A stretch of DNA of 64,000 nt, taken from Nostoc calcicola FACHB-3891 (GTDB taxonomy: Bacteria; Cyanobacteriota; Cyanobacteriia; Cyanobacteriales; Nostocaceae). Numbering within the stretch: the stretch's first letter is position 1; each line of letters starts with the position of its first letter. A program made the position numbers and the translations under genes. Below the pieces are notes generated by a model. It was given only the letters and a program-made list of their open reading frames with translations, was not told where the DNA came from and ran no database searches. Shown in pieces: positions 12,001 through 18,024 of the stretch. Where the stretch lies: positions 62,001 to 126,000 of the forward strand of contig NZ_JACJRQ010000015.1 in the NCBI RefSeq assembly GCF_014697355.1, written 5' to 3'.

Positions 12001-13636
12001 CAGCATTTTTGACTGTGATATCCGCATCAGACCCCCGCACCTCAACTGTTGCGGGAATGGTAAATCTTGACAATAAAGAAGAAAGTGCGTTTGTCGCGGG
12101 TTCAATAAATAACTTCTGCGCCCATGCAGGTGCTTCAGTGAAGGGATTGTAATCCTCAGCATTGGCTTTCAAGGTGACATTAGCACCCTTAATTGTTGCC
12201 CCATCTACGCTGATACCTGCTGTCTTGTTGGAGTAGCCAAATAACAGCGTAATTCCACCCAGCCTTTGTTCTATGTCTTCTGAGGTGATAGAGATGTCAC
12301 CAGCTTTTTCGGTGTCGCCGCTTGCTACCTGTGCTAATAATTTGGCTCCAGTATTAACTTCAATTTTAGGATTGGGTCTAGCCCAACCAGCTATACCGCT
12401 GATTAAGTTAACACCAGGATAGTCTTTAAGATTTACTGAAGCTTTGAGGGTAATGGTACCAGAGTCACCAGTGGAAGCGGCATTTATCCAATCAGGAGTT
12501 CCGGTTTCGTTAATGAAACGAGAGGTAATAGTGGCGTTGTCAAGGATTTTAATTATTGGCGCTTGGATAGTTAGGTTCTTAAAACCGCTACCGCCAATGA
12601 AACCACCAATTGTTACCGTATCATAACCAATAATGGTGAGGCTGTCGCGATCGCCTGTACCATCTCCAGAGATTTTGAAACTGCTACCTAGAGTGAAATC
12701 ACCTGATACATTGATGGTTGCATCACCAGTAACGGTAACATTGCCACTAACACTGACATCTTCAGAGTTAACTACGTCTGTACCATATGTCGTTGTACCA
12801 CTGATGTTCCCTGAAATTGAAGCTAATACACCATCATAGGTGGCGATCGCATTATCTGAAAAAGCTAAATTAGTTTCTATGGTGCCAGTTTGGGCTTCTA
12901 ACTCCCAGTCACCATCAAGAGCCGCATTTCCCGTTAAGTTTGTAGAAGCTGCAACATCAGCTGTTGTCAAACTACTCAATTGCTCTATAAAAGCCGAGCC
13001 TTCATCACCAGCCGCAACATTACACCCATAGAGAACCAAGTCTGCATCTGGAGTCAGTGCATTCGCCCATACTGTTAAATCACTTGTGTAATCATCAAGT
13101 GTGTCTAAGCTCAAAAAAGAAGAACCAAGTTGTAAACTTCCAGAACTACCATGAGAAACAATATGAACAGCAGATACTCCTTGATGTTGTGCTAATACCT
13201 CGCTGATTTGATGCACTCCATCTTGTGTGCCATCTAGGAAAATAACTTCTGCATTTGGGTCTAGCCCTTCGATTAATGTTTGATAATTCTCAACACTAGA
13301 ATAATCTATAAAAACTAACTCTTGAGGATTGATGCCAACTACCGAACTGCCAGCATTTTGACCTGTTAATGAATCGATATTTGAAATTTCACTATTTGAG
13401 TTTTCATCACTGAAAGATACTGGAAATAATCCTTTCCCGGCATCTGGATCTAGTTTAACAATGGGAGTATCTGTAACAGACGGAAGTAAAGGTAAAAGTA
13501 GATGTTCTTGAAAATTAATAGGAGCAAATATCTGGTTAATTCCCTGGAAATCAGTCTGAGGTTTCACAGGTTCAGATACATTTCCTAAATTTTCATTGAC
13601 TAGAGGAATATAGTTACTTTCGTCTGAAATAGCCAT
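1..13636 (-). CDS. Giant DUF4347-domain repeat protein (partial, runs off left edge)
   Basis: The minus-strand frame starts at an ATG (13634-13636; MAISDESNYIPLV) and reaches base 1 without a stop in the stretches I read, so at least 4545 codons are present and the C-terminus is missing. Residues about 105-265 form a DUF4347 domain with a SHG motif (His162) and a YGCNVAAG motif (Cys205), ending in the usual TGNAALDGDWELE block. A long parallel-beta-like region rich in Thr, Val, Asp, Ala and Gly follows. It is built from two repeat types: about 80-residue units with NHGF...TGQ...GGLTxG..Y.VIVVD.NTIKLA, and alternating units with DADAGGVAVA and STADIDALA signatures. No signal peptide is visible, which fits type I export of other DUF4347/RTX proteins. 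The likely role is a secreted or surface adhesin-like protein; that is inference. The long plus-strand frames rich in Ala, Leu, Pro and Val across this region are antisense shadows. Confidence 0.9.
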   Translation of the reverse strand, partial: MAISDESNYIPLVNENLGNVSEPVKPQTDFQGINQIFAPINFQEHLLLPLLPSVTDTPIVKLDPDAGKGLFPVSFSDENSNSEISNIDSLTGQNAGSSVVGINPQELVFIDYSSVENYQTLIEGLDPNAEVIFLDGTQDGVHQISEVLAQHQGVSAVHIVSHGSSGSLQLGSSFLSLDTLDDYTSDLTVWANALTPDADLVLYGCNVAAGDEGSAFIEQLSSLTTADVAASTNLTGNAALDGDWELEAQTGTIETNLAFSDNAIATYDGVLASISGNISGTTTYGTDVVNSEDVSVSGNVTVTGDATINVSGDFTLGSSFKISGDGTGDRDSLTIIGYDTVTIGGFIGGSGFKNLTIQAPIIKILDNATITSRFINETGTPDWINAASTGDSGTITLKASVNLKDYPGVNLISGIAGWARPNPKIEVNTGAKLLAQVASGDTEKAGDISITSEDIEQRLGGITLLFGYSNKTAGISVDGATIKGANVTLKANAEDYNPFTEAPAWAQKLFIEPATNALSSLLSRFTIPATVEVRGSDADITVKNADIDATGKVDITTSANVDSSVKAISMVDDFGNINKNRFAAAYGQATGEAQVSIQGTTTIDAGKDVNITSKTTTTAKVLAQVLGNVMESFDAADGNEKGVAVAIANTKTTSKAIVDEAVTINASGNVNVKADGKVNSEGKAQTSIFLDGKVGIGLGANWDETNIEATVNGKITASGSSVGKNLDLANVNSANDTITIPNHGFKTGDEIVYSNGGGSNIGGLNNGETYTIFVVDENTIKLTKGTALDIDNSNVSSGVKHSLSPQKGIFFDPATAINVDTDIIYLPNHGLTTGQQVIYSSDQNGTDVNELDTGVEHYVIVVDPDHIKLAYTIDAAASGSAIDFLEDAQGSNKASGTGTSHLLNYNQQVQATTSFDPTNTGIVNITNDTITIANHGFATGQIINYSSGTGTAIGGLTSGRSYFAIVVDKNTIKLANTLEAAESGTAVDLLAGATGTTHEFKSMKGFIQFDPSNNAIVDSEKNTIKIANHGFTTGQTLYYQVDPTVSTTASLPYNLSFEPETAVDVTNDQITIESHGLQTGDTVTYEFGYLGESATAIAGLTANATYKVQVINANTIKLLDPTTQAVKDLTSTGTGSLHNLKAFRTVAAGDTEIRGLTNQEYYHVVVIDADTIQLTEDVLEAINAKPIDLDASVASVPTDKSQSLKIPQATSGITIAANLDATDKVIIKGSNGSSPKWRDLLANPQLLYTGGFTPLTEPGRAKDLLKGKQDVKDSKGNLIQNPIGKMDDNKGFSLGVGFGLNLFKHTVTANVGSNAVLKSDADVTISATTKQKLQTIVEAATSKDAEGNAIAVGIGAGVYTNTVLATVANNAQIDAKGKLAVTTNLTYPFLIDFKKDFDFANDPLNAYGNLAVLISDVLLDGSLGFPKRILNTFVTTKNKGGRDVKDGVAQKIKGGDFGFALSGTYSEYNNRSEATIGDNAKINQQTNYRTDTQAVFVDAVTEMTLLNAVGIIHLDLAVDNFARGRFKGDATEVFNFFGNRASSGIGASISVQRVTNNTIARIGAGAFIHTGSLGEGLDVKAKEKIFWLDFVQSGGDAEKFGFSGSGLGFVQDSTTIAQIGTGVNITGGGISVNAESDVQRYAIVGSIQQTDNVGVGASVGYNEVDRTTKAIIGKDLDNPDQLVGNPLSINVSGDVDLGAKNTGNYWVFSLAGSYSEAAQPTAPEPGEYGVNASGNVALNYIDDTAQAYINNTGTITTPGNVSLNAINDSFLGTFSGGFAFGGNPNPNPQPTNAVKTSLYGAYSLNDFKNKTQAFIVGTAVTAGDVELKALEDVIVVSGSIGLAGNYVNNPTAGATTVNVAGSVSQNIIRNTTEAYLQNASVNAKRDLKVTADDTSQIYAIAGLLGLGITGATGGNANTITVGVSAATNKIENTIRAYIDNSTINASATNTGNVEVTAKASQAKIFALTLAGSVAASNAPTNSAFSVSGAGSGSENVIDSDIAAFISNNSVVNIKNTSKALNIRATDNSYIEANSGGFSLALASAQSSSAAVSVGVSASINRITNSTKAYIDKSTVLSLGSVNITADSTTTIKALSIGGSVAGAQSTKGLSGAFAGAGAGSGNTINNTIEASIKNTANVSATEDISVTAIDSASIKADAGGVAIAAAIGKDANAAVSVGASFATNRIGQTTDSLSFDGSSTGAVDVTNDQISSANHNLTTGQRVKYSRGSDGTAIGGLTEGQDYYVIVVDSNNIKLATSQANATNGVAINLTAVGTGSSHSFTFGKNPHLVSAVIDDATVTSTAGDVNVTARSSADKAITFNASSADVVDVANNTITIQDHNFTTGQKVKYANGGSVIGGLTGQQEYYVIVINDNTIKLASTEADAQNSIAIDLTSLGSGASHSFSFTQKATIQALTIGGAVSGAGGKQGLAVSGAGAGSDNAVNKTIEAAIRNKADVEADGVVNLTATDTSNITADAGAVAVAVSLGKDFSAALSVGASQSTNKISNTVKASIDNAKVESTADAINLTATSTAKIDALTIAGAISATAGQTLLSASGAGTSSTNTIDNTIEASIKNNADVDASGAVSLTATDNTTIVADAGGVAVALALSSQPNNVAISVGAALATNTVSDTTKATIDGSPVVGNSVALSANSTANIDAFTLGAALSGATGNGGGVTGSGAGSSSNNTISNTIEASINNSNNVTADSGSVTLSAIDTSTINADAGGVAVALAGGSSGGTAVSVGAAIATNTIDNTTKATIDKSTVNASTGVNLTATSTADIDALAVAGSLSGAGGSGGGLSGSGAGSQTTNTISNNIEASIQDTANVTVTNPGNVTLTATDDSTIVADAGGVAIAVGIGSGGGISLAVGASLANNTIDNTIEAYVDNSTVTTPGNVELSATSTADVDVLALAGAGAVGVGGTGVALAGAGVGSYNKIDNTIAASIRNSSNVTTTNNGTVKLTATDTSIINANAGGGSVAISGGSGAGSVAVGASIAENTINNGVKAYIDSTVTSAGKVELAAKSTQSITALSVAVSVAGAVSQVSFAAAGSGASAKNKTTNQIASYITGGSLVNATGAVNLSALDSATIKSDVGSGALSFAVAGASVGVSISENTIGNKVKAYIDGANVTSTTGGITAIANSTANITAFSIATSVALAIGGAGAGANSTSKAQGRTEAYIGKAADGTSTGNTTITAANGTIQVQANSKVTAKADTRVGVGGLVAVGGMVANSEDTQATLAYIGNDATIKQAGAIAIKAESTDVVTADMVAGAGSVLANVNVIDATVNVKPQVSAYIGNNVNTENKVSGDVTVDAKSIRAEGDAKAGSYGGSIGANVSAATVNTTISPEVSSYIGTGSIIKAEGNIGVKAEAASDGNGTPPTDLFTPSTAVDLTQDTIDFGYELSDGTIVTYDAPNAVIGGLQEFITGPGNQQQRREYNVLATPAVTVKQLVFTNAGSADTITRSDGKQWSADGFRVGQRIVISGLMKNEGTYTIAAISGSTLTLSGDDQLETETASNISVKPLSIRLGSSFNAAKINAQKDTITFDGAHNFQTGDAVVYRSGSNSDVGGLSESQIYYVRKIDDTTIKLASSLAEATAATKSFSPTAISGSTLTITNTNPNDNFRNGQVVTYRAPSAKQFSSSLVDVSVVENNGDRQLGIDGNNNIQNVPEANNIFLENHGFTTGEAVIYRKQGSGAVIGNLVDGGTYYVIVKNADEIQLAATQNEATGSDNGTPNDTSDDIAVKAIDLIPAKTAAADQNVIHTLIRATDKPITGLQDGVSYYVVNANQSAGTFQLAATVNGTAITLNAAGITGTHFIGTEGVDLSGGATGNHTLHMDLSSQPAGQHQLLGAGGTPLSQLLPTSGDGKSSTTVVSAGGSLADVAVPTSIATSKPTVKSYIAAKEIDAGGDVAILSSSAGDISTLADNRAGGAIQIGVVRTKVTREATTTAFVGDESGDATNVAITAGGNFELFATSDNVVAVTATAEGGGAISAAIADTSAQVDYKTQAKVGENANITAGNLVNIHTDAATTASSNSKTKAIAIGAGADADKEDNSDFPGGVRVGKSTGAISEVEIGQGAIVTGEAVNIDAKVSRMKATATAESLAVSPILLGVATAFSDADIEIDSDANVTIKTDAEIAGNQGVDIQARHGDQGDSDTANTENFEIKRKAGRLAVALIPPQEARALGTDNISSTVNAEAGATISAGARGSNSPLEDKNKDDLALFVETFNAPLERSAGSVDTSDRYFDKNQSSESQTRQVTWNADVEILGVPNPVLEVDANGNIAKAVNVSVNGGKTTGAISGNISVDNIQNRGTAEVLFEALNGTIQGTQGTFDFLDTFKSVKITNKSSKQLTVNNIDVVNRTGQPKVGLTATNVTLNFNIERSVQPTLVDIQNLSTSNITLNGLIENPIGKTSILNQGGNILAGTSQTVRTNIFQVDATNQSIGAIATDGTVNNRVNVELVQSPNRASQIFVNAKDDISLSLKGRLRDASVSDFTINIDPLVAGGDIDLLLQDSVKETTVGKVGGITVDVTNEPASQHPDPYY
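3900..8650 (-). repeat. Tandem coding repeats, period about 370 bp, inside the giant gene
   Basis: Two half-units of about 185 bp (about 62 residues) alternate. One half carries IEASI-type and ADAGGVAVA signatures, the other an IDNSTV-type and STADIDALA signature. Equivalent points of one half fall near 4805, 5178, 5549, 5920 and 6286, a spacing of about 370 bp. The other half falls near 4988, 5360, 5730 and 6100. Copies become more diverged toward both ends. Boundaries are approximate. Confidence 0.75.
10040..11480 (-). repeat. Cluster of about 80-residue NHGF/GGLTxG coding repeats
   Basis: Five copies lie in this block, anchored near 10408, 10542, 10830, 11147 and 11402. Each encodes a pattern of FDP..., ND.I.I.NHGF.TGQ..., GTAIGGLT.G, Y.VIVVD.NTIKLA and a closing GT..H.F. 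Further copies lie near 2604, 2985, 6610 and 6985, so this unit also occurs in pairs between stretches of the 370-bp repeat. The function of the unit is unknown to me. Confidence 0.75.
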
Positions 13637-14574
13637 ATTTATTAGTTTCAGTAATTTAAACTACAGGATCTTACATTGCGCCCTGAATATCAGAAACATG
13701 AAATTAGCTCAAATTGAAATGAATTTCAACTCAAGACATATTTTGCTCTAACAGTAATTTCTGATTGAGCCTAAGAGGATATTGTAAACACTAACTTTGG
13801 TGACTTTTAGTCACTGCTATAAAGACAAAACCCATCTCGATAGGTTTGAAACCTTTGATTTTTTCTGAGTCCACGAAGGTGGGCTTTAGAACTGGTGAGT
13901 TTTAAGCAATTGCTATCGAAATTCAACATACCATAGATAGATTTTTTAAAATACTAGAGGATTGAAAATTTTAGAAAATTTTATTATTTGGCAATTTCAA
14001 TACACGATTAGTCTCTTTTGCTTGCAAAATCAGCACTTTAAATTTTTTGAATAATCAATTAATACAAAGTTAATCTTTGCTTAACGGGACTTAAACAAAA
14101 TAGGAGTATTAGGATTGCCAAAAGGCTGTTTTAAACAACCTAGTAAGCAGCGGATGGAAAATCATAGAGCAAGCAATTGCTGAAAAAGTATGAAATCCGG
14201 CTTTGCACAAAACTTGTAGACTGACTCATAGAACCCATTTGCTATCTATAAGTCATACCGTTTCACTTTAAAATTGATACAAATAGGTAGCAGGGGAGCA
14301 GGGGGCAGTTCTTGCTCAAAGCTTGGGGAGAAAGAGTTTGAGCCTTATTTACTTTTATTTACACAGTGTGGTTTTATTGCACCGACTTACTTAAATTGTT
14401 TGCGCGGGTCTCTTAGAGAGGATTTAGTGAGGAACTGAAACCCGCTAACTTCACCGTCACTTATACAGAATTAATACTGAATTCTGAACAGCAGTTCCTC
14501 TTTAGGGAAACCACCAAGAGCGGACTGCCTTGGGAACCCGTCCACCGCACTGCCTCCTCGTGAATTCTTTCTTG
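13637..14574. other. Intergenic region with repeat fragments and upstream region of the giant gene
   Basis: No convincing gene is present. The stretch next to 13636 must hold the promoter of the giant gene, but I cannot place it with confidence. A block at 14255-14284 (core TTTCACTTTAAAATTGATAC) recurs at 43024-43054. Bases 14490-14570 carry a GC-rich block with GGGAAACC and CGTCCACCGCACTGCCTCC that looks like a dispersed repeat rather than a gene. The rest is AT-rich without clear structure. Confidence 0.5.
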
Positions 14575-15219
14575 TTAAAGTCGCACTGTTGACCGCAACA
14601 AAATGACCTTACGACTATCTACGATACTGGCAACAAAACCGCGATCGTTTAGCTTTTGTAATGTGTTGTATGCTTCACTTTGGTTAGTAGTATAAACTGC
14701 CAGCAAGTAGGGGCGTTGTCCATAGGAAGCAAAACCTACGTTACCTCCCACGACTTGCTGGACGCTAGTTGCTAGTTCTGGACGATTGTAATAATCTACC
14801 AATACTGCATAACCTTCTCCTAAGGCTTGAGGATTATAGGTGGCTGTCTGCGGTTGGAGTGGCTGTGCTTGTACAACATCTGGTGCTGTTGGTCGAGTAG
14901 TAATAATGGCAGACAAACCAACAATATTACTGACATACCTTGCCCAGCGATTGGCATCGTCAATTTTATTAAAGCCCCCGATGCGCGTCACAGTTTCGTT
15001 GAGATATTTGCAGGTAATGGTCTTGAGTTCAGGCGGTAGGGCACTACGCAACTGCTTTTGATTTTCTGCCGTGGGACTGACTACTAATAAAAGATACTCC
15101 CCTGCACTCGGTGGTTGACAATTGGGAATGGCTTGTTGAGCAAAGACAGAACTCATGCCACCAATCAACCCTGCGAACGCTAATCCTAAAACACTTGGTA
15201 AAGTCTGAAATCTCTGCAC
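14575..15219 (-). CDS. Secreted SPOR-like cyanobacterial protein
   Basis: This 214-residue protein begins with a signal peptide: a hydrophobic stretch around residues 8-26, then SSVFAQQA, which fits cleavage after VFA. The mature part looks like two related halves, each with a beta strand opening (EYLLLVVSP and EGYAVLVDY), a helix and a closing strand. That arrangement resembles SPOR-type peptidoglycan-binding modules, separated by a Pro/Gln/Thr-rich linker near residues 110-130. The similarity is by pattern only. A periplasmic or cell-wall role is plausible. The gene stands alone, with repeat-rich DNA on both sides. I do not know a gene name for it. Confidence 0.75.
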   Translation of the reverse strand: MQRFQTLPSVLGLAFAGLIGGMSSVFAQQAIPNCQPPSAGEYLLLVVSPTAENQKQLRSALPPELKTITCKYLNETVTRIGGFNKIDDANRWARYVSNIVGLSAIITTRPTAPDVVQAQPLQPQTATYNPQALGEGYAVLVDYYNRPELATSVQQVVGGNVGFASYGQRPYLLAVYTTNQSEAYNTLQKLNDRGFVASIVDSRKVILLRSTVRL

Positions 15220-15269
15220 AAAAGTTACATATATAAATGGTGTCTTAAAAGATTTTATAAATAAAAATG

Positions 15270-15560
15270 GGGAATGGGGAATGATGAAGAAAGGGAAAGG
15301 GGTAAGGGGGAAGGGGGAAAGGTTAAATTTATCCCTTTAACCTTTTCCCTTGTTTTGAATTCTTAGCCTTTACCCTTTACCCTTTAACCTTTACCCCTGT
15401 TTTGAATTCTTAGCCTTTACCCTTTACCCTTTAACCTTTACCTCTGTTTTGAATTCTTAGCCTTTACCCTTTACCCTTTAACCTTTACCCCTGTTTTGAA
15501 TTCTTAGCCTTTACCCTTTACCCTTTACCCTTTAACCTTTTCCCCTTTTTGGTAAGAAGC
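15270..15560. repeat. Heptamer-ladder repeat element, copy 1
   Basis: A purine-rich left arm (AAGGGGGAAGGGGGAAAGG) is followed by four units centred on TTTTGAATTCTTAG and runs of CCTTTAC. The GAATTC points lie at 15357, 15404, 15451 and 15498, exactly 47 bp apart. The two arms are partly complementary. Related elements lie at 17700-17860, 24855-25007, 27825-27905 and 55035-55372. This is the kind of short tandem repeat (STRR) known from heterocystous cyanobacteria. Bases 15560-15640 are a further low-complexity stretch of CCCCTG and CTCCCC runs. Confidence 0.85.
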
Positions 15561-15647
15561 AGGGGAGCAGGGAGCAGAGGGGAGGTTCTTCTCCTGTGCC
15601 CCCTGCCCCTTGTCCCCTTGTCTCCCCACTCCCCACTCCCTAAATTA

Positions 15648-15983
15648 CTAAGACACAGTAGCTAAAGATGCCAAAGCATCAGGTATTGTCTCAGAAGGAG
15701 CTTGGAATTGTCCTGTGATGACGTACTCTAAGCGCAATTTTAACCAAGTAATAAATTGGGGATTAGTGGAAATAATTGCTACTGCTGGTTGCGGACACTT
15801 GGCTTTTGCCTCTGCAAACTGGGGCGCTTCCAAGAAAGCTGGTTGCTTAATCAGCCAAAAATCAATTTGTTTTTCTTGTTCGTGGTAATGACGGGTACGT
15901 TCTTTGAGAACTTCCTCTATCGGTTCTTCTTGGACGAGAAAACGTTGACTGGCCAAAACGTAATGATATGTTTGCATTTTCAT
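15648..15983 (-). CDS. ycf54: Ycf54, subunit of the Mg-protoporphyrin monomethyl ester cyclase complex
   Basis: This 111-residue protein has the Ycf54 pattern along its whole length: YHYVLASQRFLVQEEP, then EVLKERTRHYHEQ, IDFWLIKQPAFLE, CPQPAVAIISTN and FITWLKLRLEYVITGQF. In cyanobacteria and plants, Ycf54 works with the diiron oxidative cyclase AcsF, which closes the fifth ring of chlorophyll, and is needed for its stability or assembly. The length matches the family. The start could be the first Met or the Met two residues later (MQTYHYV). It lies on the same strand as the genes on either side but is separated from them by repeats, so it is probably transcribed alone. No cyclase gene is in the window. 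Confidence 0.92.
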   Translation of the reverse strand: MKMQTYHYVLASQRFLVQEEPIEEVLKERTRHYHEQEKQIDFWLIKQPAFLEAPQFAEAKAKCPQPAVAIISTNPQFITWLKLRLEYVITGQFQAPSETIPDALASLATVS

Positions 15984-16042
15984 CCTTTGGTTGTTATGTG
16001 AATAATTTCAGGGCACAGTACTACACGCTGTACCCCTAATAA

Positions 16043-16759
16043 TTAACTTTTGTGGAACTTCTTGAACCAACTGAAGGGACAAGCACTGCCTTGGTTTTCT
16101 GCATTTGCCTGTTTGCCACCAGATGTTAGCTTGGTCAAGAACAGACTATTGTCAAAGTAGTGTTCTAAGGAAACAATCTTTAAGTCATCGGTAACTTTTG
16201 CAATGCTCATGCCGATAATTTCCACCGTCTCTCCAGTAGGTGCATAGTCTTTGTATTGTCCGTTAAAATGTCCCCAGTGCCGCCACTTGAATGTTACATT
16301 CGGTGGCCCTGAGAAAACTTCCAGCACTTCCCAAGGAAATCCTTGGGGAAATGTTGTGTGGAAGACTTTTGCGGATGATTCAAAGCTTTCTTCTGAAGCT
16401 TTGTAGTGTTCTGAATCAGCCATAAATAGATTGTAAGTACCTTGGGCCGATAAATCTGCTGCTGCGTAATCTATTCCACCATTGGTACTGACGCGAAACT
16501 TATCATTCACAATAGATAACCACTGTTGCGGGTTAGCTTTAAAGGATACTTCCATCTCGAAGGTTCGCACCAAGTTTTGCACGATCGCTTCTAGTGTACC
16601 TTCAAGGTGATTGCGCGTGCTTTCTTGAGCTAGATTTTCTTTGGAGCGAGAATAATCCGGTGGTGTCTGGTAGCGCCACTCGGTATCAATACTTTCTGCT
16701 ATTACCCGATCGCGATCCTGTACCCAAAGCGGCAGGTTGTTAGACTGTGTTGCGCTCAT
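16043..16759 (-). CDS. NTF2/SnoaL-like protein related to plant pathogen-related proteins
   Basis: This 238-residue protein has no signal peptide. Its order of motifs matches, from memory, the plant pathogen-related protein family first described in barley: WRYQTPPDY, LEGTLEAIVQNLVRTFEMEVSFKA, VSTNGG, GTYNLFM, ESFESSAKVFHTTFPQGFPWEVLEVFSGPP, FKWRHWG and YAPTGETVEIIGM. The fold is expected to be an NTF2-like alpha+beta cone with an inner pocket. The C-terminal tail (ACPFSWFKKFHKS) extends beyond the plant proteins. Substrate and role are unknown. It is transcribed toward ycf54 but separated from it by about 60 bp, so co-transcription is possible. Confidence 0.7.
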   Translation of the reverse strand: MSATQSNNLPLWVQDRDRVIAESIDTEWRYQTPPDYSRSKENLAQESTRNHLEGTLEAIVQNLVRTFEMEVSFKANPQQWLSIVNDKFRVSTNGGIDYAAADLSAQGTYNLFMADSEHYKASEESFESSAKVFHTTFPQGFPWEVLEVFSGPPNVTFKWRHWGHFNGQYKDYAPTGETVEIIGMSIAKVTDDLKIVSLEHYFDNSLFLTKLTSGGKQANAENQGSACPFSWFKKFHKS

Positions 16760-16807
16760 AGAATTTTTTGCTGAAGATTATTTCTAGATTTCGCAGTTAC
16801 AACCCCT

Positions 16808-16912
16808 CTTGTGGGGAGATGAGGGAGATGAGGGAGATGAGGGAGAATAACTCCTCACTCTTAACTCCTAACTCCTAACTCACCACTTCCCACTCCCCCC
16901 TCCCTATTCCCT
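16808..16912. repeat. Low-complexity tandem repeats (GGGAGATGA and AACTCCT units)
   Basis: Four copies of a GGGAGATGA nonamer are followed by several AACTCCT heptamers and CTCCC/TATTCCC runs. The same pair of units recurs at 54020-54118. The stretch ends just inside the 3' end of pdxJ, so the last codons of that gene are written in repeat DNA. Confidence 0.8.
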
Positions 16913-17629
16913 ATTCCCTTTGATGGCTTCTTTCATCTCGCGGACTGCTCGCTCTATGCCTACTAAGGCTGCCCTACTGATGATGGTATGACCGATGTTT
17001 AGTTCTTCCATGCCTGGAAGTGCAGCTACCGGGTAGACGTTCCAGTAGGTGAGTCCATGTCCAGCGTTGACTCGCAGTCCGCCTTGAATTGCTTGTTCAC
17101 ACCCTTTAGCTAAGACGGCTAATTCTCGGTGGCGATTTGTTTCGTCTTTAGCCTCAGCATATTGTCCGGTGTGCAATTCAATAAATTTCGCCTGCACCTT
17201 GACAGATGCTTCGATTTGTGCTGGCTGGGCGTCGATAAATAAACTAACTGGAATGCCAGCACTTTGCAATTTATCGACTATCTCACCTATTCTAGCAATT
17301 TGCCCAACGATATCTAGTCCGCCTTCTGTTGTGACTTCTTCGCGTTTTTCGGGAACTAAAGTTACATAATCTGGTTTGATGTCAAGGGCGATCGCTAACA
17401 TTTCATCTGTAGCAGCCATTTCTAAATTTAAGTGAGTTCTCACTGTTTGTCTTAAAATTCGCACATCTCGATCTTGGATATGCCGCCGATCTTCCCGCAG
17501 ATGGACTGTAATGCCATCTGCACCGCCTAATTCTGCCAGCACCGCCGCCGCTACGGGGTCTGGTTCCACTGTCCGCCGTGCTTGCCGGATGGTGGCGATG
17601 TGGTCAATGTTAACGCCTAGTGTAGACAC
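16904..17629 (-). CDS. pdxJ: Pyridoxine 5'-phosphate synthase
   Basis: This is the last step of DXP-dependent vitamin B6 synthesis: 3-amino-2-oxopropyl phosphate plus 1-deoxyxylulose 5-phosphate give pyridoxine 5'-phosphate in the cytoplasm. The 241-residue protein has the family length and opens with [19 protein letters not shown]. Conserved residues visible are His43 in [12 protein letters not shown], Glu70 in HLNLEMAAT and His191 in VNAGHGLTY, plus the phosphate-site region [21 protein letters not shown]. These correspond to catalytic residues known from E. coli PdxJ. The final residues (IKGNRE) run into low-complexity DNA. Partner pdxA is not in the window. Confidence 0.96.
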   Translation of the reverse strand: MSTLGVNIDHIATIRQARRTVEPDPVAAAVLAELGGADGITVHLREDRRHIQDRDVRILRQTVRTHLNLEMAATDEMLAIALDIKPDYVTLVPEKREEVTTEGGLDIVGQIARIGEIVDKLQSAGIPVSLFIDAQPAQIEASVKVQAKFIELHTGQYAEAKDETNRHRELAVLAKGCEQAIQGGLRVNAGHGLTYWNVYPVAALPGMEELNIGHTIISRAALVGIERAVREMKEAIKGNRE

Positions 17630-18024
17630 CCCAAATTTCTCCCGAATCCACTGTCCTCAGAACTTGATTTTACCGAAAATAAGGGGAGTTTAGCGTCAAC
17701 GAAGAGGACAAGGGGAAGGGGGAAGGGGGAAAGGGGAAGGGGGAAGGGGGAAAGGTTAAATTTATCCCTTTACCCTTTACCCTTTACCCTTTTCCCCTGT
17801 TTTTAATTCTTACCCTTTTCCCCTTACCCTTTCCCCTTTTCCCCTTCTCGGTAATGTTGTGATGTCTGTCTTGAAAAGTGACCCTGCTACGTCGCTAATA
17901 GATCGGCAAAAGCCGCCGCTACGAAGGGCTACGCCTACAAACAAAATCAAACTGAGTTAGCAAAACCTCATATTTGGGCAAAATAGTTGAAATAAATAGC
18001 TGATTTCACAAGAGTTGATCGAGC
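17630..18024. repeat. Intergenic region with heptamer-ladder element, copy 2
   Basis: From about 17700 to 17860 the DNA repeats AAGGGGGAAGGGG, then TTAAATTTATCCC, then CCCTTTAC and CCCTTTTCC runs, closing with CCCCTTCTCGGTAA. The closing CTTCTCGGTA is the reverse complement of the TACCGAGAAG that opens the copies at 24855 and 55035. Bases 17905-17942 carry a short GC-richer block (GCCGCCGCTACGAAGGGCTA) of the dispersed kind. The promoter of the large kinase gene must lie in 17940-18024, but I cannot fix it. Confidence 0.75.

Noticed and set aside
13801..13900. Hairpin-like sequence upstream of the giant gene as a riboswitch or small RNA
   Set aside because: Only short imperfect complementarity is visible and no known riboswitch core is present.
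14827..15061. Plus-strand frames of 70 and 73 codons
   Set aside because: They are antisense to the secreted SPOR-like gene and show no coding character.
15270..15560. A possible CRISPR array
   Set aside because: Units are regular at 47 bp, but the whole unit is repeated without unique spacers, and no cas gene is present.
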